The position numbers and the translations under genes were made by a program. Below, one piece after another: positions 22,942-34,639 of a stretch of 64,000 bases of DNA. Numbering within the stretch: position 1 is the first letter of the stretch; each line of letters starts with the position of its first letter. Under the pieces are notes generated by a model. It saw only the letters and a list, made by a program, of their open reading frames with translations, did not search any database and was not told the origin of the DNA. The DNA lies in the NCBI GenBank assembly GCA_030704615.1, contig CM060731.1:73014756-73078755 (forward strand), given 5' to 3'. This DNA is from Takakia lepidozioides (Eukaryota > Streptophyta > Takakiopsida > Takakiales > Takakiaceae).

Positions 22942-23130
22942 ATGAGTTTTTGGTTTCACCAGGTGGTGGAGCGAGCACTACCTACCCCAACCGATGAGCA
23001 GCCAAAGGCGTACCGCATGACGTTGTGGGCGACCAACGAAGTGCGGGCAAAGTCCAAGTTTTGGTACTTCCTCAGGAAGTTGAAGAAGGTGAAGAGGTCA
23101 CACGGGCAGATTCTTGCCATCAATGAGATC
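22942..23130 (+). pseudogene. RPL18A: Ribosomal protein eL20 (RPL18a) 5' fragment
   Basis: From ATG 22942 it reads [19 protein letters not shown], then [20 protein letters not shown] and [20 protein letters not shown], the N-terminal 60 or so residues of cytosolic 60S protein eL20. A dipeptide is missing after FHQ. After INEI (23130) the similarity stops abruptly and sequence resembling the leader of the next gene begins. No intron interrupts the fragment. Confidence 0.85.
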
Positions 23131-23223
23131 TCCGTCTCTCCGTGTCTCTCTCCATCCGTCAGCGACAGCAGAGATTTGTTGCCGATGCAGGAAAGAACTT
23201 GGGTGTGAGGAAAGCAGAGCGAA

Positions 23224-23497
23224 ATGCCGCACTCGAGGCTATCAGCGAGAGTTGACTCTCCCACTATAGATGTGCTGGTGGACTTGGGCCATCCTTTTTT
23301 GAACTACACTTTGGACGGCTTCATCAAGATTGGAGGGGTGGAAGCTACTCATGGAACATTGCTAGAGGCCTTCTCAATGTTGAAGAACGAAAGGGTGACA
23401 AAGTGTGATCACTTTTAATCACGACAAGATGATTCGCACGGCAATCACTGGTGGCGCCATAGCCACTGCTTCAAAGTTGATTCGGTACCTCACCTAG
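23224..23497 (+). pseudogene. OEP16: OEP16-like outer-envelope channel with internal deletion
   Basis: Starts MPHSRLSARVDSPTIDVLVD, then GHPFLNYTLDGFIKIGGVEA, the N-terminus of OEP16 (PRAT family, chloroplast outer-envelope amino-acid-selective channel). After KCDHF a stop (TAA) appears and the frame slips; the C-terminal end DKMIRTAITGGAIATASKL then ends at TAG 23495-23497. About 60 central residues, including most of the membrane helices, are missing. Intronless. Third member of a head-to-tail run with PsaG and eL20. Confidence 0.8.
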
Positions 23498-24281
23498 GTT
23501 GCCATTGTATGGATTAAATTCTCCGGGCCTTTACGGAAACCCCTCCGAGAAGCAGATGAGGCTCTCGGCATATTGCCCGTCAGATTCTGCTTGTAAATCA
23601 ATCTTGTTAGCCAGCGATTGCAGGGCTTGCACCTGAAGCTCCAGGAACATCAATAATCAGCAATCTCCTCCAGCAAAATGGCTTTAAGCGGAACTCACTG
23701 GCTCAATGAGTTCCAGATCAATAACCTTTCCAAACCTGCCTTCAAATGCTCACCCCTGAGATCAGAACTCCTGCCAAACACAACTGTCAGATGCTCAATC
23801 TGCACAGTTGATGAGAACACCTGTGCCACATATCCTCAGACATCATCTTTTAATTAAATTGCTCAAAGCACTCGCTTGCATGTGACGTTCCTACACATAT
23901 CCGCCACTTCACCATAGCGTAACCGTCACCGACCAAAGATCCATCCAGCCCAAGACGGGGCCTTTGCACCTGGGAACCATAGAGGCCTATCCGCCGACCC
24001 AGTCTTCTTAGACCCAAACAACAGGTCCAGCCCACCTGCTTGTTGTAAAAAGCTTGGACCCGCTACATTCCCAGGAGGTTAGAACTGTTGTAGCGACACT
24101 TCGAGTGGTTCCTGCCTTTCTGTTATGCTCCACTAGGCACACATAGCCAGTCTAACTACCGGCTCTCGTGACCAAGCTATATTATAATATTGCTTAAAAA
24201 CAAAAACGTCACATCTAGTTTAGCACTAGAAAACTAGATACAGGTCATCTCTCTCGAGTGATAAGAAAGCTAAAAACATAG
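23498..24281. other. Spacer after the processed fragments
   Basis: Probably starts with OEP16 3' untranslated sequence; the rest shows no gene or repeat that I recognise. Confidence 0.4.
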
Positions 24282-24614
24282 TGTTGACATAAGAAACAAC
24301 ATGAATCCAACAGCATCACTCTTTAAAATAGAAGTCGAGCCAGGGGCACCCCAAGCTATGGGGACTCCACCCCACAACAACCTACACTTCCCATCATAAG
24401 TACACTCAGATCTAAACGCATGCAGGAGCTCGGTCGCGCAGGCTCAACTCGAGAGAGATGAGCTGCGCGACTGACGCTCTCGTGAAGATAAGATAGTTCA
24501 GGTGTCAAGCTCAAACTTGACACCTGACTTAACACTTGAACTAAATCCAAGTGTTAAATACAAATAACTAGTTTTATTCTAGTTAGTTTCACACTGTGCT
24601 TATTTAACTTGACA
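24282..24614. repeat. LTR-like repeat R2, copy 1
   Basis: A 333-base unit bounded TGTTGACATAAG...TTAACTTGACA (TG...CA). It matches the two arms of the inverted repeat at 47308-47957. Nothing internal accompanies it, so a solo LTR or a small non-coding element is likely. Confidence 0.6.
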
Positions 24615-25393
24615 AGCGAGACACGTGTGCTATGGCAGATTTCACACGTGGTGACTACATGACTCGCTCATATGACTACAGGGATGTCTACATGGAGAGT
24701 TGTTAGCGGGACTCATGTTGCACTTGAGATGTGACATGTGGCACACAGACAAAATATATGACTAGCATATATGACTACGGATCTTTACACGTGGTGAAAA
24801 TATGGATAAAGAATGTCGTGTCATATACTGCCACGTGTTCTGGTTTGAGCAAGAGTGATGTCACGTGTCATCAAGATTGTTTTCCGAAATAGTTTATATT
24901 TTTAATGTTCATATTTTAATTTTTAGTTTTCATTTAATATTTAAAAGAACAGGGAGATTGCAGCCTTGGATTTTTTTTTAATGGTATTATTTTTAATATT
25001 ATTATTTAAAATGAAAGTGAATTAAATGATTTAAAATCTTCATTACATGGTGAAATTCCAACATGAAAACAGAATGGATCCCTCCTGCATACTATCAACC
25101 ACAAGGAGAATGAAAATAGTCAACTACAGGGCAATACAAGCCCTATAAATCACATTACAAAAATCCAAATGAAACCAATATCCCAATGGACACCTCAAAA
25201 GCCACAAGGTCAAAAAATCCATGCCTCAAAAGGCCCAGCCAAAAACAAGCAAGCCCACACATGGGCTGAATTGTTGTAGCTAGTATGTTCTAGTGCTATT
25301 AGAATCAAGAACTTTGTTAAACAATGCAATACTGACTATCCCTTCCGCAAGTTTCAGTAACTTTAGACTCCAAAGTGTTGTCTAGCCAACCAC

Positions 25394-28300
25394 CTACCCC
25401 AACTCGGTCTGTTTCCTAACACCATTCACATATGGTAGAGGGGTGTTACTGACACATGCCTCTTTGATGTACACACAGGCATAATCAAGGGGCACAGCAG
25501 GGTACCAGTAACCCACCACAGCACCTTGAAGAGCAATAATCAGCCCTACTCCACATTTCTTGCGTTTGGAGTTCACATCCAACAGCCAAACCTCGTCACC
25601 CACCCTGAACTGTGATCCCAACTCCACACAAAAAAGAACACGATGTGAAAACCCATGACATACACACGACTAAGACACTCAACATTTGCGAGTTAAAGAG
25701 AGCCCCAAGGTTAGAAAAAATATAACAGACAAGACAACGGCCTGGACTTACTCCATTTGCAGTCTCCAGTGGTGGTGAGACCTCTTTTGGGGGGCTACTC
25801 GCTGGGTCGACACTCTTGCCCCTCGTCTGTACCGGCTTGTCGACAATATCACCTTTGTTTGTCACAAGTTCCTGTGTCACAGACCAGAGATCAACCAGGA
25901 AAGCAATGAGCAAATAGGAATAGTGAATAGAAACAAAATCCAAGTATGAATCAAACAAAAAAAGCCAACATGAAAAGCTGCAAAGAAAACCTAGAATTAA
26001 TCAAGCAACCAAGGAGAAACATCCAGGAAAGCAATGCAATGAATGAACCCACAAAAATGTAGCCTCTGGAGCACTGTCAGAATGTTTGTACCTTCACAGT
26101 AGCAGTGTTGTATGGTTGTTGTCCGAAAACAGGCTGAGACTCCAAAAACTTGGGAATACTGGCAGCTTTCGATGCCTTCCACAAGAAAGGCCACAACACC
26201 TCTGTTAGATACTCATCAGTTGGTGAATCTGGTTGCACCTTCCATGGCTCTGGAAAAATCCCACTGAAGGGAGGATTGTTTGCTGCCTTTCTTGGTGTGT
26301 CGTCAACGAGAACAGTATCCTCATAAGTCCATTATGGCCAGTCTGCCCACACTGTAGACAAGTTCTTGAAATATAATGGCTTTGAATCAGACCCCTTACG
26401 GCATGGGAGGACTGGATCCTCGTCATAGTGAAGGGCATCCCACTGGAAAACCAGGTTAGTGTGGGCTGCAAAAATATAGTCCACCATTGGGAAGAAGTTG
26501 CGAGCTTGGCAACAAGACCACACCGCCACCTCAAAGTGTTCAAAACACTTTTGCAAAAAGTCATAACAGTGTGGTCTCAAAACTACCATCTTCTTGCCAC
26601 ACATCTTCCCCACAAAACCTTTGGGAAGGGATGCAGGCCCATTAGCAGAATGAAAAGATTCACATAACAGACCATTTAAGTCCAGAATTAGTAAATGCTT
26701 CCTCGTTGGTCCAGGAAATAAACTGACATTTGGCTTCAACATGTGAGCAAGAGAAATTAAAGCAACCTGCTTGTTTGTTTTGTCCCCGTCTGCATCTTCC
26801 TCCCCATCTAAACTCCCACATACCTGCATACCAGAATCCGGTATGCCCGGCGGCTCTGTCACCATTGCCCCCTGGACTGCTACTGCCTTTGTACGTGGCA
26901 AGGGCTGAATTTCCACGTGTACCTCACAGCTGGCCTTCCCTGTATCCTGCTGCTGCTCGGTCAAATTCAAAAGATCATCAGTGACAGGAAGACATAAGGG
27001 CTTAGAGTGAGCACCGGTTACCGTCTGAAATTGGGATTCCAAACATTTTGATACTGTCACAGCAGACTTATCCATCGTAGATGTCACTGGTCCTGCGCCT
27101 GGTAGATTAATCCCCAATCTGGTCACAATGGCTTTCTGGTACTCAATCATACTCTGCATCTGTAATTTATTCTGCCATGTCACGTCCTTGTGATTCCACC
27201 AGTTTGTCCAAGCCATCCATCCTGCCAACTACTGTAGAATATGCGAGACTTCCCTCCTGCCAATCCATGAAAACTTGCCCAAGTATGAATCAAACCAAGA
27301 AAACCTAGCATGAACAACCATTGGAAAGAAAACCCAGGCCAAAAGCCGTGAAAAAAACCCTAGCAACCTATGATGCAGCAACCACTCTAGCAAACGTGGA
27401 AAACACACTTACCCGCCTGTCACTCCCAGCTGACAACCGTGACACTGAATCCTCTTGAATTTCATATAATGTAGGAGGGCACCCTGATAGTGTTTCCTAC
27501 AAATTAATCCATGCCACAAACAAACCCATGCCACAAGTCAGTAAGCAATGTGAGGGCTGACTATATACACATAGCAATTCAATGAGGAACAAAATACAGA
27601 GTCGTGATGATGCCACTTACCAAGCGTGCTTCCACCATTGCCTTCCCACCACGGCCAGTCTTGGTAGGATTCAGAATTGCACCATTTGCCTTCTTCATGT
27701 TGCCCGACACTTTGTGGAACACCTCTGTCTGCCAGTAACTTACAAGCTTGTTCCATACCTCGTCAGATACAGTAATGGGTTTCCCCTTACCACCCAACCA
27801 CGCAGTGTGTGCTTCATAACGCTGGCTCTTCATTATTCTGCCAATTGTTTGTTTTAGGTGGAAGTCTTTTAACTCGTGCGGCGTATATGAAAATAGCTTA
27901 GCCAGGTGATCTCTGATTTTGTATACAACTTCATCAGGTTGGTTGTTGATGGCAAGGGAACAATCTAGCTTGCGATAAGCCTGTCTTTAAGGGCAGCGTG
28001 CCATACATTCCGGGTCTGACCATACGGGGCTCCTTTGAGGTTCGTCAAAATCACCGTGGGAGGAAGACCTGCAGCTATTCTCTCTTCCTTGACCTTGGCA
28101 GCTTCAATTTTGGCTGAGCTATTAGCCCTCCTTAAAGCATTGGTTCTATCATTCTTTGAAATGGCACCCTCCCCTCCTTCAGAGACCTCCGTGCGCTCAG
28201 GAGAATTCAAAGCAGGATCCTGCCAAGTAGGGACTGGTGGCCATGGCTGTTGGCCAGAAGGCCGAGGACCATACTGGCCATACTGTCCATAAGCAGGAGG

Positions 28301-29897
28301 ATATTCCGGTGGCCTGCCACCCCCATAGCTATTAGGGGGTGGCAAATATGGTGGAGGAGGATACTGGCCATACTGCCCATATGGAGGAGCACCATATTGA
28401 CCCTGACCATACTGAGTGCCAGACTGTGGGTACTGAGGCATACCATAATAAGTGGGGGTACTGGTGGCACAGAACCCACAACATTGGGAGAGTTAGGGCC
28501 ACCTCCTGCGTTCTTGTGGGCGCCATCTCCATTGCTAGCAGCAGGGATCGTGGATCCAGTGCGCTTGTGCTTGCCTTGAAAAGAAATTCCCCCAGTACAA
28601 TGTGGGTGATTACACATACATATAGGCAGCAAGCAGCAAATCCTTGAATTCAGGCAAAACAAACTGGAAGCACATATCATTTGTAAAGACAAGATTACCC
28701 AAAACTCAGTATGATCTTGGGCAGTAAATCTCCCAAATTTGATTGGCCCCAATGATGTCCTCCCAGTACATTTTTGAGCCCTCTTAGGTATGGGGTGTTC
28801 CTGAAATCCATAGCAAGAATTCAAATGGACAAACCTGATGGGTCCATGAGAAGTATCCCTCCAAGTTTTACTGATATTCTGGGTGCATAAGTAACCCCAA
28901 GTATCTCTATAAGTAGCCATTGTAACTTAGTACCAGGACGTTGGTTTCATGGGGCAAAGAATTTGAACACACCTGAAGTCTACATTGGCCTGACATCATG
29001 CCTTTGGCACTTCAACTTGTCTAGTGGAAATCATTTGTGATTGTGCCTTGGCTGACCCCTGCATTGTCCAACTTCCCTGTCTTGACAGACATACCCTATC
29101 TCTTCGTGATTTTACCAAAAACATACATAATTAGAATCATGGTCATTGTGAAGAACTATAACTCACAGACGGAGAAGGTGTTCGTAGTGTAGATGATGGG
29201 CATTTTTGTCCTGCGACATGAGCATGGGCATGTTCTCCTCGGCTTGCCATGGCATCCGCCGACGACGCACTCGCCTCGCACTGGCGTGGGAGGAGTGGAT
29301 CGTCCTCATCGTCCTCAGAAGAGCCCTCATGCAGAATCGTAGTCTTCATCGTCTTCAGTCTGGCACTTTGCCTTGCAGGACCTTGATCCCTACCTTTTTC
29401 CTTCGGAGCGCGTGGCTTGCGAGGGCGATTCGCTCCCGCAAGCCTGCACAAACACCTCCATGACCTCCCTCTCAAACAATCACAAACAAATGTAAGCATA
29501 CATACCCTAATACTCTTAAGCCTACGCTGAACCACAACCGCACCCTACCAGGACGTAATGCCTGCCCACGAATGACGGCGGACATCTCCCGCCTAATGAC
29601 ACACCCTCCTCAAACCTAATCGTCACTCACTACATGTTGTTTGCCTCTCTGTTTGTACAAGTCGCAGCTACTCGCCCCCATTTGTGCTATGAAGCTTATG
29701 ATCGCTGTAGGAAGGTTAGAGGATAAGGCAAATCGCAAGTTTAGTGGGTGGGTATCCAAAGTCAGGAACTAAACTCACCCATCTATCGACTGCTTGAACG
29801 TTGCTTCCACCTCCTTTATGGCAGCAATCCGGCGCTCTCGGAACTTCTCGTACTCAGTGAGAGGGACTGTCACTTCGAAGACCTTCCGCTTCACCAT
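25394..29897 (-). pseudogene. TNP1-like CACTA gene with an FCP1/NIF phosphatase-like domain
   Basis: First exon 29897 to 29779 (MVKRKVFEVTVPLTEYEKF..., a basic start typical of plant En/Spm TNP1 relatives). A Lys/Arg-rich exon lies near 29450-29143, a Tyr/Pro/Gly-rich exon at 28441-27965, and a Transposase_24-like segment (VSDEVWNKLVSYWQTEVFHK, NPTKTGRGGKA) at 27857-27579. A coiled region and then an FCP1/NIF HAD domain at 27228-26200 follow: HLLILDLNGLL (motif I, second Asp replaced by Asn), FEHFEVAVWSC, and after one TAA, DTVLVDDTPRKAANN (motif III). A Transposase_23-like segment (FRVGDEVWLLDVNSKRKKCG) at 25627-25394 comes last. TNP1 proteins bind subterminal repeats. A frameshift lies near 27970 and a TAA near 26335. 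Exon borders are only partly resolved. Confidence 0.65.
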
Positions 29898-30022
29898 GGA
29901 CACTCAGAAACGATACTTATAGTATACTATAGATATAGAAATAGCACATTGGCAGTTGGTGCAAAACTAGAGACAATGCACTGTGCGTAGCATGCAAAGA
30001 GGGAAGGGGTGACGTTCAAAGC
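29898..30022. promoter_or_regulatory. Divergent intergenic region between TNP1-like and TNP2-like genes
   Basis: Only about 125 bases separate the two starts; it contains AT-rich runs (TATAGTATACTATAGATATA near 29917) that may serve as core promoter for one or both genes. Inference from position only. Confidence 0.35.
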
Positions 30023-31540
30023 ATGTACAGTGTAGGTGGCGAATGGATGCGTAGGCGTAGAATAGATGACCGTCTATGGCGAATGGAAGAAGCTTATGCC
30101 ACAAGGAATGGGCATACAAAAATGCTATGCAACTGCGATGAGTGTCATGGAGGAAAAATACTCTTGTTGGAAACAGTGAGGAATCATTACATGATACACG
30201 GGAGGGATCCTCTTCTCCAACGTTGTTCTCTTCCGGTAAGATCGTCACTTTCCCTTCAGCACTTTAGTTTGAATTTTGAATGCAACGATCCTCTTCTCCA
30301 CATGTCGACATTTCGTTGGGTGATTGTAGTCAAGAAGTCATAAGATACAGACGTGAGTATGACTACGCCACTTCCGTTATCACTTTAATTAATGCACATG
30401 TCGTGTTTTCATTGGTCATGTGTAGTCATGTAGTCATATATGACTAAGTAAGTGACTGCAACTATGACTTCAATGGTTACAAATGTCGTGTTTTGATTGG
30501 GTGTATATTCATAAGATACATACGTAAATATGACTGCATCACTGCAACGTCACCGTGCCTCCTATGTCATAATATGAACAAGTGTCACATCGTTGTTGGT
30601 CCACTCACAAGATGACTATTGGGATGCATGGATGTGAATATTCAGATGATGAAGACGAAGGCCCTGCGACACATCGGGAGCCCAATGTCACAGAGAACGC
30701 AGATGAGAGTGGTGGATTAGAGGTAGAAATGCAGCGTGCATTGCAGGAAGCGTTTCTCTTTGCAGATGCAAACAGAGAGGACCCCATTCAGAGAGGACCC
30801 CATTCACACATTTGCCGATCATGACGATGATCTCGACGATTCCGGAGACAATGAATTTGATGAGAATGCTCACCTGCACGTTGATCCCGAGTATGATAAA
30901 CTCTTCCCAGCGTCGCAATGTCCACTTTTTGAAGGGTGCTCCATCAGCCGGCTACAAGCAACTTTGACGTTGCTGAACGCATGCACTACCCACAAGTGCA
31001 CCAATGCATTTGTGGATGAGCTTCTGGGATTGTGGCGTAAGAGTTTTTTGCCTAAAGAGAATTCATTGCCGAAAACTCACTATGAAGCAAAAACCATGAT
31101 TGCCAAGATGGGATTGCAGTACACGATGATTCATGCCTGTGAGCGTGGTTGTGTACTCTTCCGTGGGGAGTATGAGAATGTAGACATTTGCCCAGTGTGC
31201 CGCAGTTCCCGTTATATTCCAGGTCGTGGAAGTGTGCCCACCCTGTCATTCCAAGGTTGAAACGTATGTACCGATGTAAATCGATCGCTAACCTCATGAC
31301 ATGGCACGACAGACATAAGAGCCAAGATGGGTTGGTTTGACAGCCAGCTGATAGCAAAAGCATGGAGACACATTGACACCACATTTGCGGATTTTGCTGC
31401 AGAGCCACGATCTCTGCGATTTGGATTGGCCTTAGACGGTGTAAATCCCTACGGAGCTCAATCCACAAGTTGGAGCACATGGCCCGTTCTCTTGGTCAAT
31501 TACAATCTGCCTCTGGTAGTGAGACTTACCATGGTATAGA
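30023..31540 (+). pseudogene. TNP2-like CACTA transposase (Transposase_21)
   Basis: The N-terminal zinc-binding block (MLCNCDECHGGKILLLETV, RNHYMIHGRDPLL) is at 30110-30215, after which 30340-30600 is non-coding with repeated ATGACTA words. The core resumes at 30600-31260: CPLFEGCSISRLQATLTLLN, ENSLPKTHYEAKTMIAKMG, YTMIHACERGCVLFRGEYE, VDICPVCRSSRYIPG. It continues after a frame change at about 31258 with KAWRHIDTTFADFAAEPRSL, RFGLALDGVNPYG and WPVLLVNYNLPL, the conserved block with catalytic-type Asp residues. This is the catalytic transposase of En/Spm elements. The C-terminal half is not recognisable, and frameshifts suggest it is inactive. Confidence 0.8.
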
Positions 31541-31554
31541 CAATTAGCTCTAGA

Positions 31555-31885
31555 GAGCCCTTCACACATGCATCAACCTGATGTGCGTGACCTGCCCGGC
31601 AATGATCTCCCGGCAATTAGACCCCAACAGGGCTGTGGCTTCAGGCTCAGCCTCAAACATTTCAAAGTTGGTGAACAGAGGTGCAGGGACAATGTTCTTG
31701 TTACTGATGGCCCAAAATGCAGCCGAGCGGTACCGGTTACTCCAGAGCAGGTGGCCTCCTTGTACCTCCGAGCACCCCGTATACGTGGTGATGATGTTCA
31801 GCCAACCCTTGGAGAAGATGAAGTCTGTGATGAAGACAGTGATACATGTAGTTACCCAGACATAGATGAGGATGATGAAGATTAG
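31555..31885 (+). repeat. Dispersed repeat shared with the PAP29 second intron
   Basis: GAGAGCCCTTCACACATGCA, then GACCCCAACAGGGCTGTGGC and AAAGTTGGTGAACAGAGGTG, recur with substitutions at 59945-60070. The reading frame here (to 31885) ends in an acidic Asp/Glu tail and has no known domain. Confidence 0.6.
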
Positions 31886-32261
31886 ATATGCGCGATTTGT
31901 GCACTCTAGTTATAGACCATGCATGATAGTTTAAGGTGGTAACACTCCCTTCGCATTCCCATTAAGATATCATGCTTGGACACTGGATTTTATGATCAAT
32001 TATAGAGTGCTTTCCTTTCAGCACCCTTTATTCATTTGTTGTTGCAATTGGCTTTGGACCAACCCGTGCTGGTACCATTGCCATGGGTTCTGCCTGCAAT
32101 GTTTTCTTGCCATGGATTCGGCACACGCCACGAAAGGCCATCCAGACCATCCTCTGGAAATGCTCCAATGTTGTTTCAAACATCTCCACATTGCAATGGA
32201 TACAACCCTGACATTAGATGAGTGAAAGTGAGACTAGACCTCCAGCCAGCCGGTTTTCCCA

Positions 32262-32402
32262 CATCAAATTGAAGGGGATCTGTAGATTATAGATAACGGC
32301 TGTTGCCTTCTCAATGTCTTTTCCAATCACCTCTGCAATGAACTGGGGTATAAGATCCTTCAAATCACAAGTTTGAGCATCACGCACAAGCCACTTACGG
32401 GG
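32262..32402 (-). pseudogene. RPS3A: Ribosomal protein eS1 (RPS3a) exon fragment
   Basis: Minus strand reads VRDAQTCDLKDLIPQFIAEV then IGKDIEKATAVIYNLQ, matching the conserved central part of cytosolic 40S protein eS1 (QTCDLKDLV...GKEIEKAT...PLQNV). Similarity ends at NLQ. It is one isolated exon-sized piece inside the CACTA element, probably captured host sequence. Confidence 0.7.
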
Positions 32403-33461
32403 ATAGAGTTTCCAATGCGAACCATTGGTCTTTTATTGATAGCATTGTTGTAAAATACATGGACCAACATGGTCAATTTCGGGAATGACATATAGTACGC
32501 TTTCATGTACTATGTAAGCATGCAACTATGTACCAGTGACGTGGCTTGTTCGCCACTTAAAAGATTTACCTATGATTCCCTGTGGATCAATAACTACAAG
32601 AAACCTCCATGGGTAGATGGTCTATTCCGTGGAACTCACTGAAGTCTTGCATTATGAGGATCAGAACTGCTTGACTTGCACGAGGCCTTGACCCTTAGGC
32701 AATCCCCAGAGCAGCAGTAGCTTTTGGGCTGCTTTTTTACTTTGTGTTTTTCATTTTGTCCCATAAGCTCTTTGAGCTTTCCGCAGATGTAATAAAGTAC
32801 CATTTTGTTTCATTTCATTCATTTTCATTTCATTTTGTTTCATGGCATGTCTTTCATCGTTTGTGCATTTCTAATGCATGATTAGTTCTCTTGTATGACA
32901 TTACTAGTCGACTCACTACAAACACCAAAACTCCAAAGCATGAATCACTATGAATGATTGTTCAAGTACTTTCGAGCACTTCATGTAAAGTAGTAAAGCA
33001 GTGGTTGCGCCAACTTCCGCAGTCGCAATTGCCACTAGGCATGTAGCATTGCAAGTTATGTGGTCTACTACCACGTGGCACCCCGGGCCCGTGGCCACGT
33101 GGCAGCAGTGGTGCTCGTCGTGGCGCCGCCACGTCGGCATCCACATCGTCGTCCACGTCCTAGTCCATGTGTCACCGCGCTTCAGTGAGTCGGTCCACTC
33201 ATCCGGAGGGAAAAGTCAAAGTCAGCCCAAAAGGTCAGACACACGGGCGGCCCGCTTGGTTACGCCACGTGGTTCTTCGGCATTAATCGCATTAATCGCT
33301 GAGCAGTTGTTCGCGCGTCTGCGTCCTTTACCACTCCAATCATTGGATGTCCAACCCAACTACCACGTCTGTTGTAACTTCCAGTCGATCCCAGTTTTTT
33401 GACTTTTACGACTCAAAATGAGTCGTTACCCCAGTGGTAAATGACACGAATGCTTCTAGTG
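32403..33461. other. CACTA element E right subterminal region
   Basis: No gene. 32560-32620 repeats a sequence found at 42260-42320 (GATTCCCTGTGGATCAATA). 33060-33280 is GC-rich with many CCACGTGG-type words. The end is the terminal repeat at 33443-33461. Confidence 0.6.
33443..33461 (-). repeat. CACTA terminal inverted repeat (end 1 of element E)
   Basis: Minus strand CACTAGAAGCATTCGTGTC, followed outward by CTG (33462-33464 as CAG on plus), the candidate 3-bp target duplication, then retrotransposon RNase H sequence. Its partner is at 45034-45052. Confidence 0.75.
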
Positions 33462-34636
33462 CAGCTAGCATAAGCCACTACGAACTCTCTTCCCTCATCA
33501 TCCACCTGTGTGAGCACCGCTCCGAGCCCCAGCATGCTCCAATCTGTATGCAGCTGAAAAGGACGCCCCCTGATAGGTCATCTCAAGATGGGTGCCGAGG
33601 TCAACCTCGCCTTGAGCTCTTGAAAAGCTTGTTCTTGCTCATCTTCCCACTGCCACTCCTGGTCCACCTTGGTCAACTTGGTTAGAGCCTTTGCAATGGC
33701 ACTAAATCCCTTAACAAACCGTCTATAATAGTTTGCTAACCCCATGAAAGCTCGAACTCGGCTCACATCCGTGGGGCGTGGAACCTGTGCAATGGACTCT
33801 ACCTTAGTCTGTTGTATCCCCAATCCTCCAAGATATATCATGTGACCCAGATACTCAATCTGGTTGTGGAAAAACTTGCACTTTTTCGGATGTAACTTCA
33901 ATCCGTGCGCCCTCAAGCGCTCAAATACCCCCTGAAGGTATCTCTCATGCTCTTCCACCCTAGCAGTAAAGATGATGATGTCATCTATGTAGCACCGAGC
34001 AAACTCCACCCCTCCTAGAATCTTGTCCATGACTCTCTGAAACTCTGCCGGAGCGTTCTTAAGCCCAAATGGTAAGAACCGCCACTGGTATAGGCAATCC
34101 TTCCCGTGCTCATTGATCCCCCAGAATGCCGTCTTTTGCTTATCCGCCTCCTTGATCGGCAACTGGTGATATCCGGATCGTAAATCCAACGCACTAAAGA
34201 CCTTGGCATGCCCAATGGCATCAAAGATCTCCTCTGGTGTTGGCATGGCATACCTATCGGACTTGGTCTGATGATTTACAGGCCGGTAATCACCGCACAT
34301 ACGTCTCTCCGTCCAATTGCCAAAGACATCCTTCTTGGCTGGCATCACTGTGGCTGAAGCATACTCTCCCCCAGATAGCTCCACCAAACCAGCCTCCCAA
34401 AGGTTCTGAGTTCTCATCTGAATCAAGGACCTCTCCATGTCACTGTATCTATAGGGTCTCCGAAAGATTGGCATGTCAGTAGCCAATTCAATGCGAATCT
34501 CTTGACCCTTCAGTGCTCCTAAGTCCTTCAAACTGAAGGCAAAGCAGTTCCTGTAAGCCCTCAAGAACCGCCGTATACGTCGTCTCTCTCCTCCGGTGAC
34601 TATAGGTCCAACATCAGGCTCCCAGTTGTCCTCCAA
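33462..34636 (-). pseudogene. Reverse transcriptase and RNase H start of a second Ty3 copy
   Basis: RT of the same family as element A, open from 34636 to 33578: FRRPYRYSDMERSLIQMR, CGDYRPVNHQTKSDRYAMP, VFSALDLRSGYHQLPIKEAD, LPFGLKNAPAEFQRVMD and the catalytic YIDDIIIF (YxDD box). A TGA follows PILR at 33578, and then the RNase H start continues (PFQLHTDWSMLGLGAVLTQV, GREFVVAYAS) to the CACTA end at 33462. The 5' end breaks off at 34634, where element A continues. It joins in frame with the RNase H remainder at 45053. Confidence 0.9.
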
Positions 34637-34639
34637 TTT

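Larger units (their letters stand above)
24615..33461. mobile_element. CACTA (En/Spm) element E, large, one end identified
   Basis: The right end (33461) carries the terminal repeat CACTAGAAGCATTCGTGTC read on the minus strand. Subterminal zones at 24620-24870 and 33060-33280 are dense in CACGTG-containing words, typical of CACTA transposase-binding sites. Inside are a minus-strand TNP1-like gene (29897 to 25394) and a plus-strand TNP2-like gene (30023 to 31540), divergently arranged. The left terminal repeat was not found; a partner end is at 45052 (see findings), so the element is probably broken by an inversion. The left boundary is approximate. Confidence 0.65.

Noticed and set aside
24224-24245. 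CACTAGAAAAC as the left terminal repeat of CACTA element E
   Set aside because: It matches the 33443/45034 terminus only in the first eight bases and lacks a matching target duplication.
33001-33402. 133-codon plus-strand frame near the CACTA end
   Set aside because: GC-rich subterminal repeat DNA with CACGTG words; frame openness follows from composition.
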